Shown here: piece by piece, positions 35,728 through 43,359 of the stretch
Layout: the number at the start of each line of letters is the position of its first letter
Position numbering within the stretch: the stretch's first letter is position 1
From: Cyanobium sp. CACIAM 14
GTDB lineage: Bacteria > Cyanobacteriota > Cyanobacteriia > PCC-6307 > Cyanobiaceae
Assembly (NCBI GenBank): GCA_000708525.1
Contig: JMRP01000024.1
Span: 1-43,359 of the forward strand
Reading direction: 5' to 3'
Length of the DNA stretch: 43,359 nucleotides
Program-made: the position numbers and the translations under genes
The notes under the pieces: model-generated
Database searches by the model: none
Seen by the model: only the letters and a program-made list of their open reading frames with translations
Told to the model about the DNA's origin: nothing

Positions 35728-36498
35728 ATGCCGAATCCCTTCGCCCTGTTCGCCGACCCCCTGACCCTCACCCTGCTGGCCCTCTACGGCGGCCTCTCGC
35801 TCTGGGAGGCCCTGCGCCCCGCCCGGCCGCTGCCACCGGTGCCGCACTGGCGCCTGCGGGGCCTCGCCTGCTTCCTGATCTTCCTCGCCGTGTCCACCTG
35901 GCTGCCGCTGCTCTGGAACGACCAGCTGGCCCGCTGGCGGCTGTTCGATCTCACCGGCCTGGGCAGCGTCGGCGGCGCCCTGGTGGGGCTGCTGGTGTAC
36001 GAGGCGGGGGTGTACGCCTGGCACCGCGCCATGCACCGGAGCGACCTGCTCTGGCTGTGGTTCCACCAGTGGCACCACAGCGCCGAGCGGCTGGATGTGG
36101 CCGGAGCCTTCTGGTTCAGCCCCCTGGACATGCTCGGCTGGACCGTGCTCGCCAGCCTGGCCCTCACCCTGGTGGTGGGGATCACGCCCCAGGCCGTGAC
36201 GGCGGTGGTGGTGGGAACCACCCTGCTGAGCCTGGTGCAGCACGCCAACCTGCGCACACCGCGCTGGCTGGGGTGGTGGATCCAGCGGCCCGAGAGCCAC
36301 TCGCGGCACCACGCACGGGGGGTGCATGCGGGCAACTACGCCGATCTTCCCCTGTTCGACGTGCTCTTCGGCACCTTCGAGAATCCGGCCCGCTTCGCCG
36401 AGGAGGCCGGCTTCTGGCCCGGGGCTTCGGCCCGGGTGAGGGCGATGCTGCTGGGTCGTGACCTGGCCTTCCCGGACACCCGCACCCGCCCCATCTAG
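35728..36498 (+). CDS. Sterol desaturase/fatty acid hydroxylase-family membrane protein
   Basis: A 256-aa membrane protein with four or more hydrophobic segments and the di-iron His clusters of the family: HRAMH, HQWHHS and the C-terminal SHSRHH, with QHAN between. These bind two irons and drive oxygen-dependent hydroxylation or desaturation of a lipid. The substrate is unknown; carotenoid, sterol-like and fatty acid substrates all occur. The ATG begins MPNPFALFADPLTLTLLALYGGLSLWE. It is divergent from the regulator remnant and 85 bases ahead of an MFS gene. Confidence 0.88.
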   Translation: MPNPFALFADPLTLTLLALYGGLSLWEALRPARPLPPVPHWRLRGLACFLIFLAVSTWLPLLWNDQLARWRLFDLTGLGSVGGALVGLLVYEAGVYAWHRAMHRSDLLWLWFHQWHHSAERLDVAGAFWFSPLDMLGWTVLASLALTLVVGITPQAVTAVVVGTTLLSLVQHANLRTPRWLGWWIQRPESHSRHHARGVHAGNYADLPLFDVLFGTFENPARFAEEAGFWPGASARVRAMLLGRDLAFPDTRTRPI

Positions 36499-36583
36499 GG
36501 GTGGCGGCTCCGGCCAGGGGGCTGTACGCGGCCGGTTCCCCTGCGGGAGGATCCGGCGGCGACCCAGGCGCGGGAGGGGAACG

Positions 36584-37783
36584 ATGGAGGCGGCCGCAGG
36601 GCAACCCATCCGCTGGCGTCTGGCCTGGGCGGTCGTCGGGCTGGAGGGGGCCCTGCTGCTGGGGTGGATGGTCTACCGGGCCGGCCAGCCGACGCTGCTG
36701 GGACACCAGGGGCTGACCCAGCTGCTGCCGCTGTTCGCTCTCCTGCCCGGCCTGCTGGGCCTGGGGATCCTGCCGCTGGCCGGCTGGCTGTCCGACCGGC
36801 GGGACCCCACCGCCAGGGGACGGCTGCTGCCGGTGAGCGTGGGGGTGCTCGTGGCGGGGCTGATCTTCCTGGGCACGGCAGGGCTGCTGCGCCGCGGCCT
36901 GCCGGCCGGCAGCGCCCTGCTGCCGCTGCTGATGGTCGCCTGGATGGTGGCCGTGCAGGCGTCGGCCAGCCCGGCTCTGGCGGTGCTGGAGGAGGCGGCG
37001 CCGCTGCGGGAACTGCCGCGGGTGGCGGCCCTGATCACGGTGGCCCAGGGCCTGCTGGGCGCGTTGGAAGGGCCCCTCACCGCTGCGGCCCTACGGCTGG
37101 GCCCCGTCCTCAGCTTCACGCTCGGCGCCGCGGTGCTCGGACTCGGTCTGGGAGTCCTGCGCGCCTTGCCGCCGTTCCCCTCCGGCCGCGGCAGCACCCC
37201 GGAACCGGGCTGGATCCCGGGGCGGATGTCCGGCCGGGGGCCGTGGCGATTCCCGTGGCGGGAAGGCCTGCGCCTGCTGGCGCTGGCGCTGAGCGTCGGT
37301 CTGGTGACCGGCAGCCTGCTGAGCCTGCTGCCGCGCCTGCACCCGGGCCTGGCGATGGCCTCGGGGGCCGGGCAGCAGACGGCGGCGGTGCTGGCCGTGT
37401 CGGCCCTGGCGGCGCCGTGGGGGGGACGGCTGGCCAGCCGCTGGGGGCGGCGGCCGGCCCTGCGGGGCGGGCTCGGCGCCCTGGCCGCCCTGCTGGCCCT
37501 CGACGTGCTGGTGCCGCCTCTGCAGCTGCCGCTGCTGCCCCTGTTCGGCCTGGTCCACAGCCTGGTGACCACCAGCCTCACCGCCACGGCCCTGGCCACC
37601 CTGCCGGCCAGCTCCGCCGGGCTGGGCGCGGGGCTGGTGCTGGGGGGAGCGGGCGCGGCCGGCAGCGTTCTCAGCCTGGTGTTCGGCGACGGGGGCGGTG
37701 TGGCCGGGGCACCGCTGCTGGCGGTGGTGGCCGGGGCCACCGCCGTGGCCCTGCGCCTCACGCCCGACCGCCCGGATCCGTAG
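36584..37783 (+). CDS. Major facilitator superfamily protein
   Basis: A 399-aa, extremely Leu/Ala/Gly-rich protein with about 12 membrane helices. LAGWLSDRRDPTARGRLLP after helix 2 and GGRLASRWGRRPALRGG after helix 8 are the paired loop signatures of MFS carriers. The ATG has a good GGGAGGGGA ribosome binding site. Substrate unknown. The family of the nearest relatives is not recognisable by eye. It precedes acnB by 123 bases on the same strand. Confidence 0.8.
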   Translation: MEAAAGQPIRWRLAWAVVGLEGALLLGWMVYRAGQPTLLGHQGLTQLLPLFALLPGLLGLGILPLAGWLSDRRDPTARGRLLPVSVGVLVAGLIFLGTAGLLRRGLPAGSALLPLLMVAWMVAVQASASPALAVLEEAAPLRELPRVAALITVAQGLLGALEGPLTAAALRLGPVLSFTLGAAVLGLGLGVLRALPPFPSGRGSTPEPGWIPGRMSGRGPWRFPWREGLRLLALALSVGLVTGSLLSLLPRLHPGLAMASGAGQQTAAVLAVSALAAPWGGRLASRWGRRPALRGGLGALAALLALDVLVPPLQLPLLPLFGLVHSLVTTSLTATALATLPASSAGLGAGLVLGGAGAAGSVLSLVFGDGGGVAGAPLLAVVAGATAVALRLTPDRPDP

Positions 37784-37906
37784 CGGGCAGGCCCCGCCGG
37801 GGGGGGTTCTGCAGCGATGGTCACCAAGGGCGGTCCGGCCGGTGTCGACAATGAGCACAGCCGACCCTGTCCCCCCGGGCCCACCAGCGGCCGGGTATCC
37901 CTCCCC

Positions 37907-40561
37907 ATGCCTGACGCCACGCCCAGCTCCATCCCCTCCGCCCAGCTCGACCCTGCCGACCTGCTGCCCGCCTACCGGGCCGCCGCGGCGGAGCGCGAGG
38001 CTCTCGGCGTGCCGCCCCTGCCGCTCACCGCGCCCCAGACCCAGGCCCTCACCGAACTGCTGCAGGCGCCGCCGGCGGGCGAGGAGTCCTTCCTGCTGGA
38101 GCTGCTCGGCGAGCGTGTGCCACCGGGCGTCGACGAGGCGGCCTACGTGAAGGCCGGCTGGCTGAGCGGCGTTGCCAAGGGCAGCGCCGCCAGCCCCCTG
38201 GTGAGCCCGGTGGAGGCCGTCCGGCTGCTGGCTACGATGATCGGCGGCTACAACGTCGGCGCCCTGATCGAGCTGCTGGGCCACGCCGATGCCACGATCG
38301 CCGCCGAAGCGGCGACGGGTCTCAGCCGCACCCTGCTGGTGTACGACGCCTTCCACGACGTGCTGGAGCTGGCCGAGACCAACCCCTTGGCGAAGCAGGT
38401 GGTGGACAGCTGGGCTGCGGCCGAATGGTTCACCGCCCGCCCGCCCCTGAGCGAGGCGATCACGGTCACCGTGTTCAAGGTGGAGGGGGAGACCAACACC
38501 GACGACCTCTCGCCCGCCACCCACGCCACCACCCGGCCGGACATCCCGCTGCACGCCATGGCGATGCTGGAGACGCGGATGCCGGGCGGCCTGGAGCAGA
38601 TCGCCGCGCTCAAGGCCAAGGGCCATCCGGTGGCCTACGTGGGTGATGTGGTGGGCACCGGCAGCTCCCGCAAGTCGGCGATCAACTCGGTGCTCTGGCA
38701 CACCGGCACCGACATCCCGCACGTGCCCAACAAGCGCAGCGGCGGCGTGATCCTGGGGGGCAAGATCGCGCCGATCTTCTTCAACACCGCCGAGGATTCC
38801 GGCGCCCTGCCGATCGAATGCGACGTCACGGCGCTCAAGAGCGGGGATGTGATCACGATCCGGCCCCATGCCGGCACGATCGAACGGGCCGAAGGCGAGC
38901 CGGACGCCGGGGCGATCGTGGCCCGCTTCGCGCTCAAGCCCAGCACCATCGCCGACGAGGTGCGCGCCGGCGGCCGCATCCCGCTGCTGATCGGCCGCTC
39001 CCTGACCGACAAGGTGCGCGCCCGGCTGGGCCTGCCCCCCAGCGAGCTGTTCATCCGCCCGGTGGCCCCCGCCGACACCGGCAGGGGCTACACCCTGGCC
39101 CAGAAGATGGTGGGCAAGGCCTGCGGCCTGCCGGGGGTGCGCCCCGGCACCAGCTGCGAGCCGCTGATGACCACCGTGGGCAGCCAGGACACGACCGGGC
39201 CGATGACCCGCGACGAGATGAAGGAGCTGGCCTGCCTGGGCTTCTCCGCCGATCTGGTGATGCAGAGCTTCTGCCACACGGCCTCCTACCCCAAGCCGGT
39301 GGACCTGAAGACCCACGCCGAGCTGCCCGACTTCATGGCCTCCCGAGGCGGCGTGGCCCTGCGCCCCGGCGACGGCATCATCCACAGCTGGCTCAACCGC
39401 ATGCTCCTTCCCGACACGGTGGGCACCGGTGGCGACAGCCACACCCGCTTCCCGCTGGGCATCTCCTTCCCCGCCGGCTCAGGGCTGGTGGCCTTCGCCG
39501 CCGCCATCGGCGCCATGCCGCTGGACATGCCCGAATCGGTGCTGGTGAAGTTCACGGGGACGCTGCAGCCGGGCGTCACCCTGCGCGACGTGGTCAACGC
39601 CATTCCCTACGTGGCGATTCAGCAGGGGCTGCTGACGGTGGCCAAGGAGGGCAAGAAGAACGTGTTCAACGGCCGGATCATGGAGATCGAAGGGCTGCCC
39701 GACCTGAAGCTGGAGCAGGCCTTCGAGCTCACCGACGCCACCGCCGAGCGCTCCTGCGCCGGCAGCACCATCAAGCTCAGCGTCGAGACGGTGAGCGAGT
39801 ACCTGCGCAGCAACGTGGCGCTGCTGAAGAACATGATCGCCCGCGGTTACCAGGACGCCCGCACGCTGGCCCGCCGCATCCGGGCGATGGAGGCCTGGCT
39901 GGCCGATCCGCAGCTGCTGGAGGCCGACGCCGACGCCGAGTACGCCGCCGTGATCGAGATCGACCTCGATGCGATCACCGAACCGATCCTGGCCTGCCCC
40001 AACGACCCCGACAACGTGAAGACGCTGAGCGAGGTGGCGGGCGATCGGATCGACGAGGTGTTCATCGGCTCCTGCATGACCAACATCGGCCACTACCGCG
40101 CCGCCGCCAACGTGCTGAAGGGCCAGCGCACCAACCAGGCCCGGCTGTGGGTGTGTCCGCCCACCCGCATGGACGAGGAGAAGCTGAAGGAGGAGGGCTA
40201 CTACTCCATCTTCGAGGCGGCGGGCTCGCGCATGGAGATGCCCGGCTGCTCCCTGTGCATGGGCAACCAGGCCCGGGTGGAGGACAACACCACCGTGTTC
40301 TCCACCAGCACCCGCAACTTCAACAACCGCCTCGGCAACGGGGCCCAGGTGTACCTGGGCAGCGCCGAACTGGCTGCCGTGTGCGCCCAGCTGGGCCGCA
40401 TCCCCAGCAAGGAGGAGTACCTGGCCATCGCCGCCGAGAAGATCGATCCCTACGGCGCCGAGCTCTACCGCTACCTCAACTTCGACCAGATCGAGGGCTT
40501 CGAGGACCAGGGGCGGGTCGTGAGCGTTGATGAGGAGGCGAAGGTGCTGGCGGGGGTGTGA
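37907..40561 (+). CDS. acnB: Aconitate hydratase B
   Basis: An 884-aa enzyme that interconverts citrate and isocitrate. The AcnB order is seen: HEAT-like N-terminal domain ([22 protein letters not shown]), swivel domain ([39 protein letters not shown]), then the catalytic domains ([39 protein letters not shown]). The [4Fe-4S] ligands are Cys723 ([10 protein letters not shown]), Cys781 and Cys784 ([12 protein letters not shown]), close to the E. coli spacing. Length compares with 865 in E. coli. The ATG at 37907 gives the family start; the 30 extra codons upstream are not needed. With succinate dehydrogenase it is one of two citrate-cycle enzymes here. Confidence 0.97.
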   Translation: MPDATPSSIPSAQLDPADLLPAYRAAAAEREALGVPPLPLTAPQTQALTELLQAPPAGEESFLLELLGERVPPGVDEAAYVKAGWLSGVAKGSAASPLVSPVEAVRLLATMIGGYNVGALIELLGHADATIAAEAATGLSRTLLVYDAFHDVLELAETNPLAKQVVDSWAAAEWFTARPPLSEAITVTVFKVEGETNTDDLSPATHATTRPDIPLHAMAMLETRMPGGLEQIAALKAKGHPVAYVGDVVGTGSSRKSAINSVLWHTGTDIPHVPNKRSGGVILGGKIAPIFFNTAEDSGALPIECDVTALKSGDVITIRPHAGTIERAEGEPDAGAIVARFALKPSTIADEVRAGGRIPLLIGRSLTDKVRARLGLPPSELFIRPVAPADTGRGYTLAQKMVGKACGLPGVRPGTSCEPLMTTVGSQDTTGPMTRDEMKELACLGFSADLVMQSFCHTASYPKPVDLKTHAELPDFMASRGGVALRPGDGIIHSWLNRMLLPDTVGTGGDSHTRFPLGISFPAGSGLVAFAAAIGAMPLDMPESVLVKFTGTLQPGVTLRDVVNAIPYVAIQQGLLTVAKEGKKNVFNGRIMEIEGLPDLKLEQAFELTDATAERSCAGSTIKLSVETVSEYLRSNVALLKNMIARGYQDARTLARRIRAMEAWLADPQLLEADADAEYAAVIEIDLDAITEPILACPNDPDNVKTLSEVAGDRIDEVFIGSCMTNIGHYRAAANVLKGQRTNQARLWVCPPTRMDEEKLKEEGYYSIFEAAGSRMEMPGCSLCMGNQARVEDNTTVFSTSTRNFNNRLGNGAQVYLGSAELAAVCAQLGRIPSKEEYLAIAAEKIDPYGAELYRYLNFDQIEGFEDQGRVVSVDEEAKVLAGV

Positions 40562-40582
40562 GGGCCGGCCTGCGGCCAGCCC
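40562..40582 (+). terminator. Hairpin directly after acnB
   Basis: GGGCCGGCC and GGCCAGCCC form a nine-base stem with one mismatch around a three-base loop, beginning at the base after the stop. There is no T-tract, so it may pause polymerase or protect the mRNA end rather than terminate by itself. Confidence 0.4.
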
Positions 40583-41196
40583 CTGCCGGCGATGGCCGCC
40601 CAAGAGGGAACCGACATCCCGGTGGGGCCGTACCCCTTCGGCACCCTCGAGCGGCTGCCGGCCGTGGAGCAGCGCCAGGAGACCCCCCGCAGAGCGCGCG
40701 GCCCTGGGCAGGCAGAGGCGTAAAGCGCCGCCCCCTCCGTCTGCGGGGAGCAAGCGCCACGTCAGGGCATGCCGACGGTCGGAACGTCTGACCGGTGGAT
40801 TGGAGCGTGGATGGGACACCTTCCGTGCATGGCCAGAGTGATGGAAACGCAACCAGACCCCATCAACTCCCGTGGAGGACAAGGTTCTGCACGGCCCCAG
40901 GGGAAGCTGATCCCAGCATGCTGTCTACCCATGGCGCAGCACAAGGGATGCTCCAGATCTGCTCGGTGGGTTGATGACTCGAACTGGAGATTTTCTTCCT
41001 GTTCACCGAACGGCTGCGAGCGGAGACGCCCTTGACCCACTTGACGCAACTGAGGGCGAACCATAAGGCAGGGTGCCGGCCAAAGCCCGAAACAAGTAGA
41101 GGGAGGGTTCCCGCAGCCACATCAAGCAGTCACCGAAACCACACGATATCGATTTGACGAGTCACAAGATAAGAGGCTTGTAGGTTCCGCACGATT
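40583..41196. other. Gene-poor region between acnB and carbonic anhydrase
   Basis: About 600 bases without a convincing gene. A 43-codon ORF at 40592-40723 (MAAQEGTDIPVGPYPFGTLERLP...) is the most protein-like piece but has no family I know. Several other short frames on both strands look random. From about 40800 onward the base composition becomes less GC-rich and stays so through the next gene. A weak promoter for that gene may be TTGACG with TTGTAG 18 bases later, in the last 50 bases. No tRNA or known small RNA was recognised. Confidence 0.4.
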
Positions 41197-41775
41197 ATGA
41201 GTCAATATGCCGCCATTCTGGAGGCCAACCAGCACTACAGCCGGGACTTCGGCGAGAAGGGAAAGCTTCCACTGCCGCCAGCGCGGCGAATCGCCATTCT
41301 CACCTGCATGGATGCGCGACTCGATCCAGCAGCGTTCGCGGGCCTCAAGGAGGGAGATGCCCACGTGATCCGCAACGCCGGGGGCCGCGCCAGTGATGAC
41401 GCCATCCGCTCCCTGGTGATTTCCTACAAACTGCTCGGCACCCAGGAGTGGTATGTGATCCATCACAGCAACTGTGGAATGGAGTTTTTCACGGATGCGG
41501 CCATCCGCTCGCTGCTGGCGAACAGCCTTGAAACGGCTGTGCTGGAAGCGAATGGATTCACGGACGTGGGCGAAGGCCCAGGATCAAACGCGGGTGATTT
41601 CGTCAACTGGCTCACCTTCAGCAATCTGCGCCAGAGCGTGATCGATGATGTGCACCGGATTCGCGAGCACCCCCTGGTTCCTCATCGCATTCCGATCCAC
41701 GGCTTCATCTATCAAGTGGAATCGGGCGATCTGATTGAAGTTCTGGAGGCCAGTGCCATCGGCGCGGCTGGTTGA
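41197..41775 (+). CDS. Beta-class carbonic anhydrase
   Basis: A 192-aa zinc enzyme for CO2/bicarbonate interconversion. Cys37 with the Asp39/Arg41 dyad (LTCMDARLD), [15 protein letters not shown], and His90 and Cys93 (HHSNCGM) are the zinc ligands and active-site residues of small beta-CAs related to the mycobacterial Rv1284 group, rather than the carboxysomal CcaA or CsoSCA. The C-terminal strand is [14 protein letters not shown]. Codon use is visibly less GC-rich than the rest of the window, and an insertion sequence lies 200 bases downstream, so horizontal gain is plausible. The role may be cytoplasmic bicarbonate supply or something else. Confidence 0.9.
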   Translation: MSQYAAILEANQHYSRDFGEKGKLPLPPARRIAILTCMDARLDPAAFAGLKEGDAHVIRNAGGRASDDAIRSLVISYKLLGTQEWYVIHHSNCGMEFFTDAAIRSLLANSLETAVLEANGFTDVGEGPGSNAGDFVNWLTFSNLRQSVIDDVHRIREHPLVPHRIPIHGFIYQVESGDLIEVLEASAIGAAG

Positions 41776-41977
41776 CCCTTTGATCAGAGCCAGCATTGCC
41801 TGTTGTCTGATGTTGTCTGATCCAAACATCTGCCATCGCTTTCTCGCTGGCTTCTCCTGGCTCTGGGATCTGGATGGCCATTTCCACCTGTATGACCTTA
41901 GCCTGCTTGCAATACACGCGATGATACGAATTTCCATTTCGATCCGTCATGTGTTTGGCTTCGGCAATGGCCTGGCC
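41776..41977. other. Intergenic segment between carbonic anhydrase and the IS
   Basis: No supported gene. TGTTGTCTGA is repeated in tandem at 41801-41810 and 41811-41820. A minus-strand frame at 41705-41950 (81 codons, MTDRNGNSYHRVYCKQ...) overlaps the carbonic anhydrase end and has no family I know; it may be a remnant cut off by the IS. Composition is less GC-rich, as in the preceding gene. Confidence 0.4.
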
Positions 41978-41981
41978 CTAG

Positions 41982-43343
41982 GAGGCTGCTGAAATAGCCG
42001 CCACTCCGAGCCCTGCCATCCCGAATTCGGCTGCGTGGACGACGGTCAGGCCCATGCGGACGACATGCTCGGCGAATGGGGCGGTGCCCCATGACTCCCG
42101 CACCGATTCCCTGTCAGTCGATCTCTTCCGATCGGCCCTCTCCACCACCGTCATGCCAGCACCTCCCGCTCACTGAGCACGTTGGTCAGGCGGATCAGGT
42201 TGTAGGCCACCACGTGCAGCCGGAACACCGCTCCGACCCGCGATCGTCCTCTGGCCTTGAGCTGCCTGAGGCCGGCGGCCTGTTTGATCCAGCCAAACAC
42301 CTGCTCGATCCGCCTGCGGGCGTTGATCGACTGGACGTAGCCCGGGTGGCGGACGGTGCGGCCGTCGATGGCAGAGCGTCGGCGGGCCTGGATGTTCTGC
42401 GCCACATGGGGAGTGATCCCTGAAAATCGCAGATCGGCAACGAAATCCCTGGTGTCGTAGCCCTTGTCCGCGCCCAGTGTCTTCTGGTGGGCTCCGGGGA
42501 GCGACCGGGCCATCCTCATCGCCGCTGCACGCTCGCCGTAGCCATCCGCGGGCGTGACCTCACTGGCCACCACCAAGCCATGACGGTTCTCCATGAGGCA
42601 ATGGCCCAGGTAGCTGAGGAAGGCTCCGGTGCCATTGGACTTGCGGAACAGCCGCGCCTCCCCGTCGCTGCGGGAGCGGTGGGTCTGGTTGGAGAGCAGC
42701 AGACCGCGGAAGTCGCCCTTGGCTCGCTTCTTCCCCTTGGCGCCGGTGGATCCAAATCCGTTGCCGCCACTGGGCGGTGGCGGATCCACATCGCCCCCCT
42801 CGATCCGCTGCAGCGAGCTGTGGGAGGCCCAAGCCCGCAGCAGGGTGCCATCCACCGAGAAGTGCTCGGAGCTCAGCAGCGGCTTGACCTCAGGAGCAGC
42901 CAGCAGCAGCTCAAGAAACTTGGCCATGAGCTCCTCGTTGAGCAGCCGATCCCGGTTCTTGGTGAACGTGGTCGGGTGCCAGACGGGATCATCCGGGTTG
43001 AGGCCGACGAACCAGCGGAACAGCAGGTTGTAGTCCAGCTGCTCGATCAGCATCCGTTCCGAGCGGATGCCGTAGATCGCCTGCAGCAACAGGGCCAGTA
43101 GCAGCTGCTCCGGCGGGATCGAGGGGCGCCCTCCCTCGGGGTAGAGCCTGCAGAAGGTGGGATTGAGCCGATCGAGGGCCTGATCGGCCAGCCGCCGCAC
43201 CTGCCGCAGGGGATGGGCCTTGGGGATCCGCTCCTCGGTGGAGACGTAGGAGAACAAGGGACCGGTCCGATCCTGTTGGCCGCGCATCCGCTCAGTGCCG
43301 TTGGACCATTGTCCCGCGGCGGACCTGGTTTTTCAGCAGCCAC
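41982..43343 (-). mobile_element. Complete IS5-family insertion sequence, 1362 bases
   Basis: The ends read inward GAGGCTGCTGAAATA (left, from 41982) and GTGGCTGCTGAAAAA (right, from 43343), imperfect terminal inverted repeats. Both ends are flanked by CTAG (41978-41981 and 43344-43347), a four-base target duplication matching the YTAR preference of the IS5 group. One intact transposase gene fills the interior. Both the frame and the ends are complete, so the element may be active. Only 12 bases of flank remain on the right. Confidence 0.9.
42151..43287 (-). CDS. IS5-family transposase
   Basis: A 378-aa DDE transposase. The N-terminal DUF772-type domain reads HPLRQVRRLADQALDRL, GRPSIPPEQLLLALLLQAIYGIRSERMLIEQLDYNLLFRWFVGL. 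The catalytic residues are the Asp of HFSVDGTLLRAW, the Asp of LGADKGYDTRDF and the Glu of RRRIEQVFGWIKQAAGLRQ. A Gly/Pro-rich insert (about residues 165-190) sits between the first two. It is full length with no stop or frameshift. The ATG lies 56 bases inside the right end of the element. Confidence 0.93.
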   Translation of the reverse strand: MRGQQDRTGPLFSYVSTEERIPKAHPLRQVRRLADQALDRLNPTFCRLYPEGGRPSIPPEQLLLALLLQAIYGIRSERMLIEQLDYNLLFRWFVGLNPDDPVWHPTTFTKNRDRLLNEELMAKFLELLLAAPEVKPLLSSEHFSVDGTLLRAWASHSSLQRIEGGDVDPPPPSGGNGFGSTGAKGKKRAKGDFRGLLLSNQTHRSRSDGEARLFRKSNGTGAFLSYLGHCLMENRHGLVVASEVTPADGYGERAAAMRMARSLPGAHQKTLGADKGYDTRDFVADLRFSGITPHVAQNIQARRRSAIDGRTVRHPGYVQSINARRRIEQVFGWIKQAAGLRQLKARGRSRVGAVFRLHVVAYNLIRLTNVLSEREVLA

Positions 43344-43359
43344 CTAGTGTGCCGTCCCG

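Noticed and set aside
37091-39442. A 783-codon minus-strand frame antisense to the MFS gene and acnB
   Set aside because: Low-complexity Gly/Gln/His/Arg composition, while acnB on the other strand is unambiguous.
40970-41010. Segment resembling a tRNA T-arm (GTTCGAGTC on the minus strand)
   Set aside because: The flanking bases do not form a T-stem and no acceptor or anticodon arm can be drawn.
41100-41125. CAGCCAC shared with the right end of the IS, as a possible solo IS end
   Set aside because: Only seven bases match and no CTAG target or longer terminal repeat is present.

Overview
The window is very GC-rich, densely packed DNA that reads as a chromosome segment of a cyanobacterium. The best fit is the Cyanobium/alpha-Synechococcus type. 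The evidence is a ferredoxin-type nirA, a molybdenum narB with an N-terminal 4Fe-4S motif, the four-gene nitrate transporter nrtABCD with the cyanobacterial fused NrtC, NtcA-like promoter boxes, a group 2 sigma-70 factor, aconitase B and a xfp-ackA phosphoketolase pair. Gene order and content are my basis; no species can be named. No rRNA, tRNA or CRISPR array was found.

Layout. (1) 1-5058: end of an osmoprotectant-type ABC substrate-binding protein, a universal stress protein, and the xfp-ackA operon that turns sugar phosphates into acetyl-phosphate and then acetate plus ATP. (2) 5061-10348: the three subunits of a B-type succinate dehydrogenase on the minus strand, with a PAS-GGDEF-EAL gene on the plus strand between sdhA and sdhB. 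(3) 10632-19756: two glycosyltransferases, an MFS transporter, polyphosphate kinase, a sigma factor, a phytol/dolichol-kinase-like membrane protein and an MscS channel with a cyclic-nucleotide-binding domain. (4) 19782-23586, minus strand: an unknown 118-aa gene behind a CIRCE-like operator, DAHP synthase, cobA and a SirB/CbiX-like protein with a helical-repeat N-terminus. (5) 23781-35198: the nitrogen island, with nirA (minus), a TrpD-like gene (plus), nrtABCD (plus) and cynS-narB (minus). (6) 35328-40561: remnant of an AraC/GlxA regulator, a fatty acid hydroxylase-family membrane protein, an MFS protein and acnB. (7) 40562-43359: a gene-poor stretch, a beta-carbonic anhydrase of different base composition, and a complete IS5-type insertion sequence with a CTAG target duplication.

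How it works together. NrtABCD imports nitrate/nitrite, NarB reduces nitrate to nitrite, and NirA reduces nitrite to ammonium using siroheme. CobA and the SirB-like protein are siroheme-pathway candidates beside nirA, and CynS releases ammonium from cyanate. Three promoters in this island carry a GTA-N8-(A/C)AC box, a one-base variant of the NtcA site, at or near the right distance from a -10 box. This points to common nitrogen control. Start codons are often GTG or TTG and Shine-Dalgarno signals are weak, so several starts are marked as uncertain.
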